Source: Podospora pseudoanserina
Taxonomy: Eukaryota; Ascomycota; Sordariomycetes; Sordariales; Podosporaceae
Assembly (NCBI RefSeq): GCF_035222485.1
Contig: NC_085923.1
Coordinates: 1,178,001-1,242,000, forward strand
Length of the DNA: 64,000 bases
Direction: 5' to 3'
In this document: positions 48,143 to 60,150 of the stretch, piece by piece
Layout: every line of letters begins with the position of its first letter
Numbering within the stretch: position 1 is the stretch's first letter
Position numbers and translations under genes: made by a program
The notes under the pieces: model-generated
The model's database searches: none
The model's input: only the letters and a program-made list of their open reading frames with translations
What the model was told of the DNA's origin: nothing

Positions 48143-50004
48143 ACGTACATTATCAGTGAGTCGTGCATATCACTGGGTCGCGCACTCTCTACCACCCTAC
48201 TACAATTACCCTCGATTATAACACACCAGCATTAGGAACTAACTACAATTACATCAGAAACAGCTGAATCAGATAATTCTGCAGCCTCCTGGCAAGTACG
48301 TGCATTATAGCCAGGCTTGCCGCATATACCACAGCACTGAGTCTTCGTACGAGACCCCCCTGTACCATCACCACTTTGTCGATTTTCCTGGATTACCTGC
48401 TCACCCACAGCCTTCTAATCCAGTAGATCCTGTACCTCTTGTACGGCAAGTGACCCTTCAAGCCTCACACGTGTTTTTTTGGCTCTCCGTCTCTTAGTAA
48501 GTGCCTTATTGGGATTTCGTAGTGCCGAGAGCTCCATACGTAAAAGAGCTACCTCGTATATTATAATTATCGTACCTTTAGCTAATCGATCTATAGCAGC
48601 CAATATAGATATTAGAGAGCTACCCTAGTGGTTTAATATCCGAGTTTTAAGAAGCTCTAACTGTAAGGTAGCTTCTCGAGGGTTATGTGGTATTTGGGAG
48701 AGCCAAGGGAGTACCGTGCCCGGCTTTAAGGATAGGGGTATTAGCGTACGAAGCTTTATATCTAGCTTAAAAAGTACCCTCTCTAGATCATATAGTATAA
48801 AGCCAGCACCTGCAAAGCTACTTTATATATTCTTTTCCGTTATAGAGGCGAAGAAGGCCTTGCGGAAGGCACAAAGGAACTCGAGCTTGCTTACGTAGTT
48901 AATATATATACGTATTAAGTCCTCGATCTGGCGGCCGTACGCCTACTTTAATGGCCTAAAGCAGCCGATATCGAGTGGTTAGAGGTAATGTAGAGAATAT
49001 AGAGGTATATAAAGCGTAATAATATTATTTTGCTAATAGTAACGCTCAAATTCGGTCGAGTAATAGCTTTTATAACCGTTAAGGATTAATAACCGGTATT
49101 TACCCTTTATCTAAGGCGCTATATAATAATCGAAGTACTTAATTTAGTTTAGGCTTACTGGATTAATAGTCTAACTATTATCGGTAGTTGCGATACGCTA
49201 GGTAAACGGTAGGTTAAACTCAGTATATTAGTTAGTAAGGTAGTATTACGCGGTTAAAATAATAAAAAAAGGGATAGCCTAACCGAAGGTATTAACTTCC
49301 TGGATTACCGTTACCTATTCGCGATTACTAAACTAGGCTAATTTCGCCTTACTAAGGCCGTCCCAGGTCGTAATTACTATACCCGCGAAAAGAATACTTA
49401 TTATAACCCTAGTCTCGTCGAAGTTATAGATATTATTATTTATAATACCGTACTTGGCTTTAGTATCTCGCATAAGCGCGAACCACTCGCTAATAACCTT
49501 TAGATCATCGCATTTAGCCCTCTAGTAGTCGTATTTATATATAAAACGCGTACGGAGCTTTAACTAGCGTTTAATAAATCGATATACCTAGAGCTTACCG
49601 ACAGGGGACGCATCGCGTACGCGTAGCAGTTAATTAGCTATATCTTCCACACCACGCAATCTAGGTAGAAAAGCTCGCGTATATAGCTTAATAATATATT
49701 GGATAATAGCCTTTTCTACTAATTAAGTGAGCTTCTTTGTACCGGGCGTAGCATCGCGTCGTGCAGGCTGGCCATCGCGTCGGTCGCGGAGGGTTGATAG
49801 TAGTATATTATAGAGTATAGCTACGGCTCTGAGGCTTAATTTTTCGTCCTTTTGGAGAGCTTCAAGGGCTAAGATTACCCTCGCTTCCTTTAAAATAAAA
49901 GGCATATTGGATTGTAGAAAAATTCGATACAAAGTGCAATGAGGACGCGTCGCGCTAGGGAGTGCACGACCCACTAATATGGACGACTCACTGATAATGT
50001 ACGT
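48143..50004 (-). mobile_element. second Fot1/pogo-like transposon, RIP-damaged, nested in gypsy element 6
   Basis: 1862 bp with 44-bp TIRs (48143-48186 and 49961-50004; about four mismatches) and TA duplications at 48141-48142 and 50005-50006. The TIRs begin with the same ACGTACATTAT as the copy at 8154 but then read CAGTGAGTCGTGCA, so it is a related subfamily. It retains more GC than the surrounding gypsy DNA but is full of TAA/TAG stops. Confidence 0.9.
48232..49905 (-). pseudogene. RIP-inactivated Fot1-like transposase
   Basis: Minus-strand homologue of the transposase at 8249-9923 along its whole length. The ATG at 49905 is followed by EARVILALEALQKDEK, matching the first copy. The first 60 codons are open and then many C-to-T stops appear. 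A second open part at 48603-48415 gives the coiled coil and basic patch (KRRRAKKTRVRLEGSL). In the C-terminal zinc knuckle the His codon has become Tyr (CAT to TAT), reading CGICGKPGYNARTC. The original stop is near 48232. Not functional. Confidence 0.88.
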
Positions 50005-51608
50005 TACATTTAGATATAATATATTTAAACTAAAATACTTTCCGATATTTTTAATAATAAAAGTAAAATTACATTATATTTCTTTCATAGGGTATATGCC
50101 GTATAACTATAGATATATTTCTCAGTAACTTCGTGATTTTAAATATTAGCGACTTTCTTATCTTTGTAATACTTTCCCAAAATTTTTACTCGAAATTTTA
50201 AACTATACTTATATAACGACGATCCTATACCTACTATCTTACATCTTTAATATTATTGATCGAGTTAGTTTTTCCTATTATATAAAGTTATCATTCTTAG
50301 TAATATCCTTAGCCATTTCTGTAATAACTCGTACTACTTAATCCTATACTACCTATATCCAAAAATCCCCTTTTTCGTATTCCGCCTTTAGGTTTTTTAT
50401 TACTCTCCGTAATTTTTAAACCTTTATTTCCTTTTATTTAACGTACTAATTAAAACTTTCCTCGAAACTTACCGTTTTACCTTATCAATACTTATAACTT
50501 ACGACCTTTATAACCTTCGGTCCTTTTAATATAGTAATTAATATAATTTCTTTTTCTCTTTTTAATCGTTTAAGTACCCTATAATTTTTTAAAAAGTATT
50601 TTACTTTACTATAAATAAGATGCTTAAAAAATTTTCCACTTTAACCCTAGCTTTACAGGTTTTATTATTATAGTATATCGATACTTATTTATTTTGAATA
50701 TATAATATTAAACTAATTAATAATAAAATATTTCATTTACGCTTATTATTAAACTAATTATTATCAAAGTATCATGTACTATTATTACTATAGTAACCCC
50801 TATTATTATTTCTTTTTTCCGTATAACGTTAAAATTACCGATCGTTGATTTATATAACTATAATAATATATTTATTAATAATATTAAGCCTCGACTTTTT
50901 ATATAATTTATTTTTTGTTTTTTCCCTAAAGTTGTTATAAAAGAGTTATATTAAGTTTTTATCGGTAATAGTATTACGTAGGTTATCGATTTTAAATAGA
51001 GTTAAGTATTTAATTATTGAATACGTTAAACGTAAGTTTATAAGCCTTTCCTATATATACACTTTACTTTATTATACTTCTGAAATACCTCTTTAAGCTT
51101 AATCTCGAAAATATAATTATTTTTAAAATATTTTATAATAATTTCTTTTTTCCCCGGCTACTTTTTATAATAATCGTTAATGATAAGCTCGAACTACGCG
51201 AGAACCTTGTTTTCTTGTTTAATTACCGTACAAATTATTTTGAATTTTTCGTTAATGAATTAATTTAAATATTAACGAAAATAGGTTTTAAGTTAAATTA
51301 AAAAGATTTTAAACTTTACCGTTCCTCCTTTATAATACTTCAAGAGCGAAAACTTAACGGTTAATTTAAACGTAATCGAAATAGCAAAAATCTAGTCCTG
51401 GGTTTATTAAGCTTTATCTTTAAGTTCATTTAAATGCTTAATAACCTACTTTACAGTAAAAAGTATAGGTCTAGTACTAATAGAAGGTCCCTCGCTACCT
51501 AGGCTAAGCGGGATACCTTCTATTTAAATATTTCAAGGTCTACCTATAGTAGTGAAAAGACGGTTTTAATTTATCCGTAATAGAGTTGAAGTAAGTAAGT
51601 ATATAACG

Positions 51609-52009
51609 TATGACGAACCCCTATGTAGAATCTTTAAAAGAGACACTAATTAAAGGTACTTTTAAATAATCCTAGTTCAATATAGTTAAATAGTATGTAA
51701 TAATAGCTTATCTTAATTATAATAGTTTAAATATCAACGATTATAACTTATATTATATATTACGGAACTATCTATCTACACTAACCAGTTCCTCCATATA
51801 TATAGGTCTCAACCTCCAAGTACCTCCGTACCTGGATCTATCTTCTAGTTCCTAGATCCTCCTGGATCTAACTTCCAGACTCTAGATCCATAGATCTATC
51901 TCTCAAATCCTAGATCCCCCTGCCCGTGCTATCTCCTGTCCCACATGTCCCACTTATCCGTTGCTCCAGTTCTATTGGTCCGGCGACCCCTCTCTTCTGA
52001 ACCGTGACA
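51609..52009 (-). repeat. 5' LTR of gypsy element 6, U3 intact, R-U5 eroded
   Basis: 401 bp from TATGACGAACCCC to CTGAACCGTGACA. From about 51790 rightwards the sequence is GC-rich and reads cleanly; leftwards it is AT-converted. Confidence 0.85.
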
Positions 52010-52330
52010 ATACTGAACCGTGGACCGTTAGCCCCGCCGCGGTCCCCGATCCCAATCTTATTGGTCTGTCCTGTCCACTAGACCGTGAGCCCCCTCGATC
52101 GTCCGGTCCAGCCCTGATTAGTTGCTTGCTTCTCTACCGTCTCCTAAAACCGTAACACTATTCTTTTTAAATTAATATTTATAGGAACTTTCTATTTTTT
52201 CTATCTAATTCTATATATATTATAAGTTTTTCTTACCTTTTATTGAATTATAACTTTATTAATAAACTTATTTAATCCATAAGACTTTTGTAGCGGTCAA
52301 ATAAAATTATTAAAGTTCTTAAGTTTCTAT
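52010..52330 (-). mobile_element. fragment of a type C LTR U3 plus adjoining gypsy 3' end
   Basis: 52010-52161 is a nearly pristine type C U3 (ACCGTGGACCG, CCCCGCCGCGGTCC, ending AAACCGTAACA), the same U3 seen decayed at 11617-11717 and 19320-19372. After it comes AT-rich sequence resembling the polypurine and 3' internal part of element 2. The boundary with the next, plus-orientation element is unclear. Confidence 0.6.
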
Positions 52331-55300
52331 GAAATTCATTGAGTCTTGCTTAAAGAAGATCCAGGATCTAAATAATATATTTTATAAAGGTACTAATAAT
52401 TATGATAAATACTAGTAGTTACTCTTAAATTATGAAGATTTTATTTGTATAAATACAATATAGTCTCTCGTGAATTTTTAATAACAAAGAATCAAAAGTA
52501 ATAAATAGTTTAGTATAAAGAATCATAATTGTACTTAATATATTAACAATGAGCTGTTAATTTTAGAGTTATAGAACAATCTGTAAACGCACTAAAGAAT
52601 TCAAAAATAAACTAAATAGCTTTAAAGTAAAATTTCTCTTATTTCTACCGTACTTAAATTAATAAATGAGATCCCAGTATTAAAGTATTATTAGAACCGA
52701 AGAGTAATATTGAAAAAGTTTTCAATTTAATATAAACCCTATTTTTATGACTATTTAAACTAATTTATTAACAAAAAATAAAAAATGATTTTTACAGTTA
52801 TCAAGTTTAAAATAAAAGCTTTAATGTAATTTAAATTCATCCATAAAATTATTATAAAAAAAGAAAATTGAGAGAAAGTTATAGTTTCATATTTTGAAAA
52901 TTACTATATTTACAAAATTAAACTTAAATTTCTGGTAAATAGTATGATAAACTAAAATATATATAAAAGAGGTTAATAAATTTACAACACACGTCTTTAC
53001 TAACAAGCTATTATGATTTATTTAGAATATAGTAGCCAATATAATACTATTAATAATAAAGAACCAATATAATTTTTGATCACGTGCTGAAGAAAGGTTA
53101 ACAAAATGAATTATATAAAAAATTAATACTTTATATTTTTAATAAATAGATATTAACATAATTATATAAATTAGCAATTAGTAACTTTAATATTGAAGAA
53201 AGAAAATGATAATTATAGAAGATTACTAGAGGAGTAACCGCTTTAACGATAAATAGAAACGGGAATACTTCAACACTAAATACTACAGTATTATATGCTT
53301 AGAATTAATAAAAATCAATACCATATAATAAATAGTAAAGGCTATAAAGCCGGAATTAACGTAAAAATGATTATTATAAAATAAAATATTTTAAAACGGA
53401 TGAGGAAATAGTTAAATTAGTCGATTAAAGAAAGTCAATTACGGTAAGTATTATCTTAAAGAAAGTATAAGCTATGGAGGGCATAATTATTAAATATTCG
53501 GAAAGCGAAACTTTAAATTTTGGACAAGATTTAAATGAATATAGTAAATAAATTCTTGGCTTTTAAGGACTAGAGAAAAAACTACAAGAGTTAAAAGTCA
53601 AATATAAAGAAGTAACTTTATAAATACAAATGTTATTACAAGGGTAATGAAAAATAGAAACTGTTTATAGTACAAGGGATTTACCTAGTGAAAAAATTTG
53701 AAAGAGTAACATAATTTATATAAAAGAATTTATATTCAAAAGAAAAGCAAACATTAGAAAAATAAAAAGAATGTTTCTATGAAAATTATTAAATAGTTAA
53801 AAGAAGTATTTTTCATTACATAGTATACATTTCATAAAGATAATAGAGGATAGTTTTGTTTGATATATCCGGAATATTACAAAGTACTTTAATTATAGTT
53901 CAATATATTAAATAAGTATGAAAAGTAAATAATATTTAGTTCAAAAACCAACATTTCAATAAGAAATGTTTTAAGCAAAAAAGAAATTGATCATTTTCAT
54001 AGAAAGTTTAGGACCTAAATGAGTTAAAGAATAGCTTTTGAGTACTATAACTCATATTTCAATATATATAAGATATTATTTCCATGTAGTAAAGGAAAAA
54101 GGTATGAAACATAATATAATTTCATAGGGAAAAGTAGCATTTACGCAGTATTTAAATCCGGATTATAGAATATATTTACAAGAGAAGATTAAATAATATT
54201 ATTAAATAAAGAACTGTGAAGAAACAAATAAGTAGCGGAACTATTATTTAATATAAGAACAATAAGATATTAAAACAGTTAAAAACAGAAAATAAAAAAA
54301 TAGAAACTAGTTAAAAATTTTATATTATTTAAAATTTGGAATAAAACATACTTTTAAATAATATAATTTTGTAAAAATAATTTATGGTCGTTTGCAGGAG
54401 CCGGTGACCTTTAAAGAACTCCAAAAAATGTTGTTCAAAATATCGGTGTAAAATAAAGGTATAGGATAATTATCCGATATTCGTTAATAAAGCCGTTGTT
54501 ACATAACGAAAAAGTAAAAAATACAACTAGTTTTATATTTTGATATATTAAAAGCGTGTTTAAATGGCACCAATAACAATTAAAGGTACGGAAACCAATT
54601 TAATTCTATTATATTTTACGTATTCAACTAGAATATTGTAATAAGAAAGAAGGAATAAATAGTAATAACAGATTATTTTTAACGTAAAAACATATATATA
54701 ATAGTAAAAGGGAAAAGAAGCTTAGTTACATTCAATATTATAAATTTAAAACCCTAAAAAAAACTATAACTTTAGGGTCATAATAGAATAGAAATTATGA
54801 CTTAAATGATAATTAGAGAAACGGTATTTATTCACAATTAAAAGAGCTTTAAAAATATTTAATTAACGACAGAAGTAGGTATACAGTAAAGTATAGAATA
54901 AATACCCTCTACGGTACTACCGTAAAAAGCATAGGAAATATTAATATGATTTATAGATTTAAGCGGTAAAATTAAAGAAGAAAAGTTAATAACGTTAGTA
55001 ATAATATCGGAGATTAACAAATATCTTTACTGTAATGATATAAAGACAAGAAAACAAAGGGTGGTAGTAATAAAAGATCGAGGATATTTAGCTTTTGTAA
55101 TTAAATATTTAGAGGGATTTTTGAAGCCAAGACCGTAAAAGTACGAAAATAAACTAAAAGAAAGAGTTAAACTATAGTAAGTAATATAAGATTCATTACG
55201 GAAATAGTTAAACGACATTTTAAATAAAAGGTAAATTAAGGAGGTTATAGTATTATTAAAATACATTGTATTTTTCGTTCCGAAAAAAAACGGTAGTTTA

Positions 55301-58300
55301 TTATTATATATTAATTATTAGTGATTGATATATTCAATGGTAAGAATGATTGTTTACTATCATTAATATCTGAATTGTGAAATGTTTTAATCAAAGCGTA
55401 GTACTTTATATATTTATATATATTGATTACATATATTTATATACAATTAAGGAAAGAAAAATTAAAAAATAACGTTTTAAAACCCTATAATTATTTCAAA
55501 TATTTCGGATATAATTCGGGTTAATTACTACGGCCATAATATCGAAATCTTACGTTAATCATAAAAACCAGAAATATTACAATAAAATGAAAATACATTA
55601 TTTCGATAATATATTCATTTATTTGTGCACTTTAGAGGACTATAAATGATTCATACGAAGGATATTCCACGCGCTATACGGATCTAAACTTTGAATTAAT
55701 AAAGAGAAAAGCGAATTTTACGTATATAAATAGTATATTCAGGATATTCAGTATTATTAATAGAAGCTTGGATAAATTTGAAAAGAATGATATTAATTAA
55801 AGATTAGATTATAGTATAATTATGAATATACGTTAAGGAATTTTTAAGGTTTATAAATTTCTACCGGATATTTATTTAAAGGTAAATTAAAATAATATAG
55901 TTATTTAATCACTTATTTAAGAAAGACACAAAGTTCCGGTAAGGATAGGAAGAAAAGTAAGCTTTTTAGAAATTAAAGGAAGTTATATTAAAAGACTCGG
56001 TATTTACATTATTAAACTTTTTTAAATCGTTTAAAGTAGCGGTTAATATATTGAACTGTACGATTAGTTGATAACTAAAATAACGGAAAGAAGTTACAAT
56101 TTATATTTAATAGCTTTTTGTTCGAAATAACCAAAGGAAATATGTTAAAACTATTTAAGTTTTCATAAAGATTTCTTACCATAATCAAAATACTGAAGAA
56201 ATAAAAGTTGTATTTGAATAATATTAATGATAAAATATAGCTTTATACGGATTATAAAAACCTATAATATCTCATTATTGTAAAGGTCTTTAACGTACAT
56301 AGTACTTGTAGTTTCTTGGAAAGTTTAATTTCTAAACCAACTATAAAAAGGGTTCGGAGAATGTTAGGGTAAACGGAACTACTGGCTAGCCGATTACCAT
56401 AAAAATATAGTTAAGAAATTATAATTATTCTTTAAAGAAATTTTCAAAGGTACTTTTAAGTATTTATTTTAGGCGTACACATTTAATTTTGTACTACATT
56501 AAAAGAAAATTACTTTTAATACCTATTAAAAAAGTTAAATAATAATTTTACGTAGTATTATCAATCAAAAAAAACGGGAACCATAAAGTACCTAAAAGAA
56601 TACTTAAAAAAAATTATAATATAAAAAACAAGCGTACGTAAAGCTAAATCTTAAGATAATACTAATAATAGAAATTTACGGATTAAGTGCGGAGAATATA
56701 TACGTATTATAAAGACTACAGAAAAATTCAAATAATACTTTGATATACTAAAGATGAAGGTTACATAAAAAAGAAAAAGTTATAAAATATAAGTTTTATT
56801 AATTTCGAACGCTACTAATAATAGCGGAGCGAATATAAATTCTAATTACGATAGACTTTACTATTAAATTAATACAACTAAAAAAATCAAACTACCGGCG
56901 TTACATACCATTCTATATCAATCATAATCGATAAGTTTATTAAATAAACGTGGTTTTGATTTTTCAAAGAAACCTAATTGGTAAATCAATTAATGAATAG
57001 AATGCTATAATAAGTTATAATATATATATGTATAAAGTAGTTTGTTACAGACCGTAATATTAAATGCGTGTTTAAGTTTTGAAGAGTGCTAATAATAAAT
57101 TTAGAGGTAATAAATATAGTATTTTCGGCTTATTACTTTTAAATGAACGGTTAAATACAATAGCTTAATTAAATCGTAAAATAGTATTAATAGCGTTGTA
57201 TAAACCTCAAATAAAATAATTAAACCGAATTATGACGCAAAGCATATTTAATATACAATATATTATCTATAAAAGCGATTTAGGCTACCCTGTTCTTCGT
57301 AAACTTTAAATATAAAGTAAACCAACGGTAACGACCTGATATAAAAGTATGTAGACCTAAAGTTAAGGTAAATATATCATATATATTTATGGCAAGTTTC
57401 AGGAAAAACTGGAGTTCATAAAGAAAAGAGAAGAGCAATACTACCTACCATATTATAAAGCTCGAAGGAACTTATTTTAAAGGAAGGGATATAACACTTT
57501 TCATACGTAATTTACGTATTAAAAGATTTAATAACAAGATAGACCCTAGCAAAGTAGGGTTTTCCAAAGTTAAAAATAAATATTAAAAATAACATTGAAA
57601 TCAAAACTATTTAACATAATACGTTTACAGTTATACATTTTTATATTTTACTTTTAGAATCTGTATTACCGGCAAGTAAAATAAGTAAAAAAAGTAATAA
57701 AGAATAAACAAAAATACGATATAGAAAAGGCTTCAAATTTATAGTTTAAAAAATTTTACTAAAATATTAATTAATTTTGTTAGGATACCTAATAAAAAAT
57801 AATCTTATAGGAACTAATAATAGACTTTAACCACCCGGATACACTAAAAGAATTCTACTTAGAGTATTTAAACCGATTAAAACTAATATAGGTAAAAAGA
57901 GTTATACTAAAGCCCTCATAAAGAATTAAATACTTTAACCTAGTAAAACCTCGACAGAAATCGAACCTACACCTTTAATGTAAAAGTCGACGTATAATAT
58001 ATTATATTATAAGGTTAATAAGTAAGAAGAAATTTAGATATAATTAAGGCTATGCGCTTTTATTACCCTAAAAAGTAAGAGGCCTACTACTAACGGTATT
58101 CTAAGCAATTAGAAAAGAAAGGACGGCTATATTAAATTCTAAGGAAAGATCGGAAGGCTAGTTAAAGCCTAGAGAAGGATCTAAAAAGGAGAAGTTGAAA
58201 GGGATAATAACGGAGGACTGCGCTACGGGACAGTCCTAAAGAAAAGCGAAACGAATAAACTATTCTTTACGCTTAACGCTTTTTAATTCTTTTACGTTAC

Positions 58301-58310
58301 TAAAACTACG
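52331..58310 (+). mobile_element. gypsy element 7, plus orientation, lacking its 5' LTR
   Basis: Gag-type sequence is recognisable from about 52560 by comparison with element 8. The RT box reads YFDN at 55599-55610 and the integrase tail is near 57130. Pol 3' end sequence (KLEGTYFKG) is near 57462, an antisense tRNA-like module at 57947-58016, and antisense-ORF remnant near 58290-58050. It keeps more CpA than element 1, so it may be older or less RIP-treated. It stops at 58310 where a type D LTR begins. Confidence 0.72.
57947..58016 (-). other. tRNA-like cloverleaf module of element 7
   Basis: Again exactly 70 nt on the strand opposite to pol: acceptor AACCTTA/CGAGGTT, D stem ATAT/ATAC, anticodon stem TCGAC/ATTAA with 6-nt loop TTTTAC, variable AGGT, T arm GTAGG-TTCGATT-TCTGT. 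Confidence 0.58.
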
Positions 58311-58493
58311 TGTCACAGACCAACCATATAGCAAGGCAGAGTGGAGACTGCAGCAGGCCGTGAGGGCCAATCAAGTAAGATGCAATGGCGGGGCTACAGG
58401 AAAACGGGGCGCTTACTTCTTGGCAGTGGTGAGCCGGGTACGGAGGTACCTGGAGGATTGAGGTCTATATATACAGAGGAACTGGCTGGTTGT
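58311..58493 (+). repeat. type D LTR, U3 half, pristine
   Basis: Begins TGTCACAGACC and runs through GTGAGGGCCAATCAAG to TATATATACAGAGGAACTGG. Same U3 type as 10424-10784. It is cut off after CTGGCTGGT; a matching U5 part resumes near 60141, so it may be one LTR split by 58494-60140. Confidence 0.7.
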
Positions 58494-58511
58494 CACAGTT
58501 ATATTATTAAC

Positions 58512-58613
58512 TTAATTATATAATATAACTAACTTAATTATATAATATTACTAACTTAATTATATAATATAACTAACTTAATTATATAATATTACTAACT
58601 TAATTATATAATA
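58512..58613. repeat. 22-bp minisatellite, about five units
   Basis: Unit TTAATTATATAATATAACTA plus AC, alternating between ATAAC and ATTAC forms, which gives a 44-bp higher-order repeat. The fifth unit is split by a solo LTR and finishes at 59252-59259. Confidence 0.85.
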
Positions 58614-59246
58614 TGTTAAAATATAGCTTTTGTTTGTGGATTTTACAGTGTATCTGAGCCCTGTATATTACAGGGCCTCAGAGGCAATACGATGGCTTGA
58701 ATCAGCAGTGTTTAGGGACTGCGGATACCGGAGCGGAAGCCCGGCCTCCGGAAGCAATCCGAGGTCCCAGAAAGCCGAGCGCTAAGGCCGCTGCCCTGCA
58801 GTGGTCAAACGGTAGCGGTAACGTGGCCTGTAACGTGGCCCCTAACCTTATATTTGGTTAGCGCATTTGGCGGGCGTTCGGGCCCGGGAAACGCGCGTTT
58901 AGGCCCGGAAACACGCGTTCAGGCCCGGGAACGGAGTCACCCTCGGGGAGCGAGTAAAGCACCGATGGCCTATAAGACCTCTGCTTCACACCCTATCCAC
59001 TGTGGTATTTTTTAGTCTACAAGGTTCAATCAATATACTGGTTCACCACACTCATCAGTGCCTCACAAGCCTATGTTACAGTGATTCTCTTCTATATATT
59101 ACAGGGCGCCGCCCCTGTAATCCTCCTTCCTTCAGTGCCACGGCAACTGTCGAATGCTGCAGTCAAAGTCTTCTTCGCTCTTAGTGTACTGCGCCGATAG
59201 CTATTTGAGCCTATATTTACAGGCCTCAATAGCACCTATTTCAACA
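58614..59246. repeat. solo LTR of another retrotransposon family with TAATA target duplication
   Basis: 633 bp starting TGTTAAAATA and ending TATTTCAACA, flanked by TAATA at 58609-58613 and 59247-59251. Removing it restores one 22-bp satellite unit exactly. GC-rich interior without RIP. It contains the inverted repeat CCCTGTATATTACAGGG near 58663, a second one (ATTACAGGG...CCCTGTAAT) near 59098, and three tandem units around GGCCCGGGAAACGCG at about 58875-58935. It shares nothing obvious with the gypsy LTRs. Confidence 0.82.
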
Positions 59247-59259
59247 TAATATAACTAAC

Positions 59260-60130
59260 TTAATATCCAATTCTTATCCTGAGCTAAAACTGTGAGAAAT
59301 TTTATTATAATTATATTTATTAATCTCCGTGAAGTTAATTATAAGACCGTCGGAACTGAATTACAAATTTAAATTAATATTTATTAAATGTTAAGTCACA
59401 TGTATAGGTCTAAAGCCTTGTAACGGTAGTGTACTTTAGTGCTCACTGTGCAGCGGAAACTTGCGACACGATCGATACTAGGAGCTTACTTCCTAGTGTG
59501 CATAGGTCCCAGCATCTTAAAGCGCTGTTATAATAAAGTGATAGTGAGCGACCTTCTATATTTGTCGCTATAGCCTTCTGCAACTGCACCGTAATACTCT
59601 ATAGTAGAGTTCGCACTCTACCTTTACCATATACTCCCAGGGGGCTCACAGAGCCTTGCACTTCCCCAACACGCAGATGTGTCAGAGTTTGACCTAGAAG
59701 TCGAAGATTTGGCTGCGGTTTGCTAAAACCGTGCTAACGCCTATATAAAACAGAGCAAAATCAGCTACCGGCCTACCCGTAAGTGCCGGTAGCTGTAGGT
59801 CTAGAGGGCCAAAATTTACATAGGGCAATTAGAGGGCCTTTAATAGCCTAAATCTAAAATTTAGGCCATTTTGGACCATTGAGCGTTGGAAGCAAGGCTT
59901 CGAAGTTGACGACGTACTCGGTGGATCTTCGGTTAGGGTGCCGGGTAGGTGCGTTGTGGGCCATGGTGCCGTATGCAACGGTTCCTTCAGAACTAACACC
60001 GCGTAATATCACAGCAGTAACCTACTGTAAAACACGGCTTACAGGGACCCATTTTAACAATAGTAATGCTTGTATAATTTTATAAACTTTAAAATAATCT
60101 TTACTAAGTCATCACCATTATGATGAAATA
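59260..60130. other. unclassified moderately GC-rich block
   Basis: About 0.9 kb, clearly richer in GC than its surroundings from about 59400 to 60060 and not RIP-converted. A 68-codon ORF (59879-60085) has no recognisable domain. The perfect inverted repeat CAGCTACCGGC/GCCGGTAGCTG is at 59762-59795, and a second, imperfect one is built on GGCCAAAATTT near 59815-59875. It could be another mobile element; I found no matching ends. Confidence 0.45.
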
Positions 60131-60150
60131 GTAATAATAATAATAATAAT
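60131..60150. repeat. short (TAA)n microsatellite
   Basis: Run of TAA units immediately before the U5 remnant of an LTR. Confidence 0.6.

Larger units (their letters stand above)
42992..52009 (-). mobile_element. Ty3/gypsy element 6, full length, with a nested Fot1-like element
   Basis: LTRs at 42992-43419 and 51609-52009, both type B. Without the nested DNA transposon (48143-50004 and its TA duplication) it is about 7.15 kb, close to element 1. On the minus strand: gag near 51540, RT box YFNN at 46836-46825, pol 3' end near 44580, then the tRNA-like modules and the best-preserved antisense ORF, then the 3' LTR. The flanks of the Fot1-like insertion join cleanly at one TA. RIP-type decay throughout the internal region. 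The 42992 LTR is also the 5' LTR of element 5. Confidence 0.85.

Noticed and set aside
51961-52155. 64-codon plus-strand ORF
   Set aside because: Lies in intact type B and C U3 sequence of LTRs; no coding evidence.
58512-58613. CRISPR array
   Set aside because: The 22-bp units are contiguous with no spacers and the genome is eukaryotic. It is a minisatellite.
59384-60055. TGTTAAG...TTAACA ends around the GC-richer block as LTR termini
   Set aside because: The flanking 5-mers (TTAAA and ATAGT) do not match, so there is no target duplication to support an LTR.
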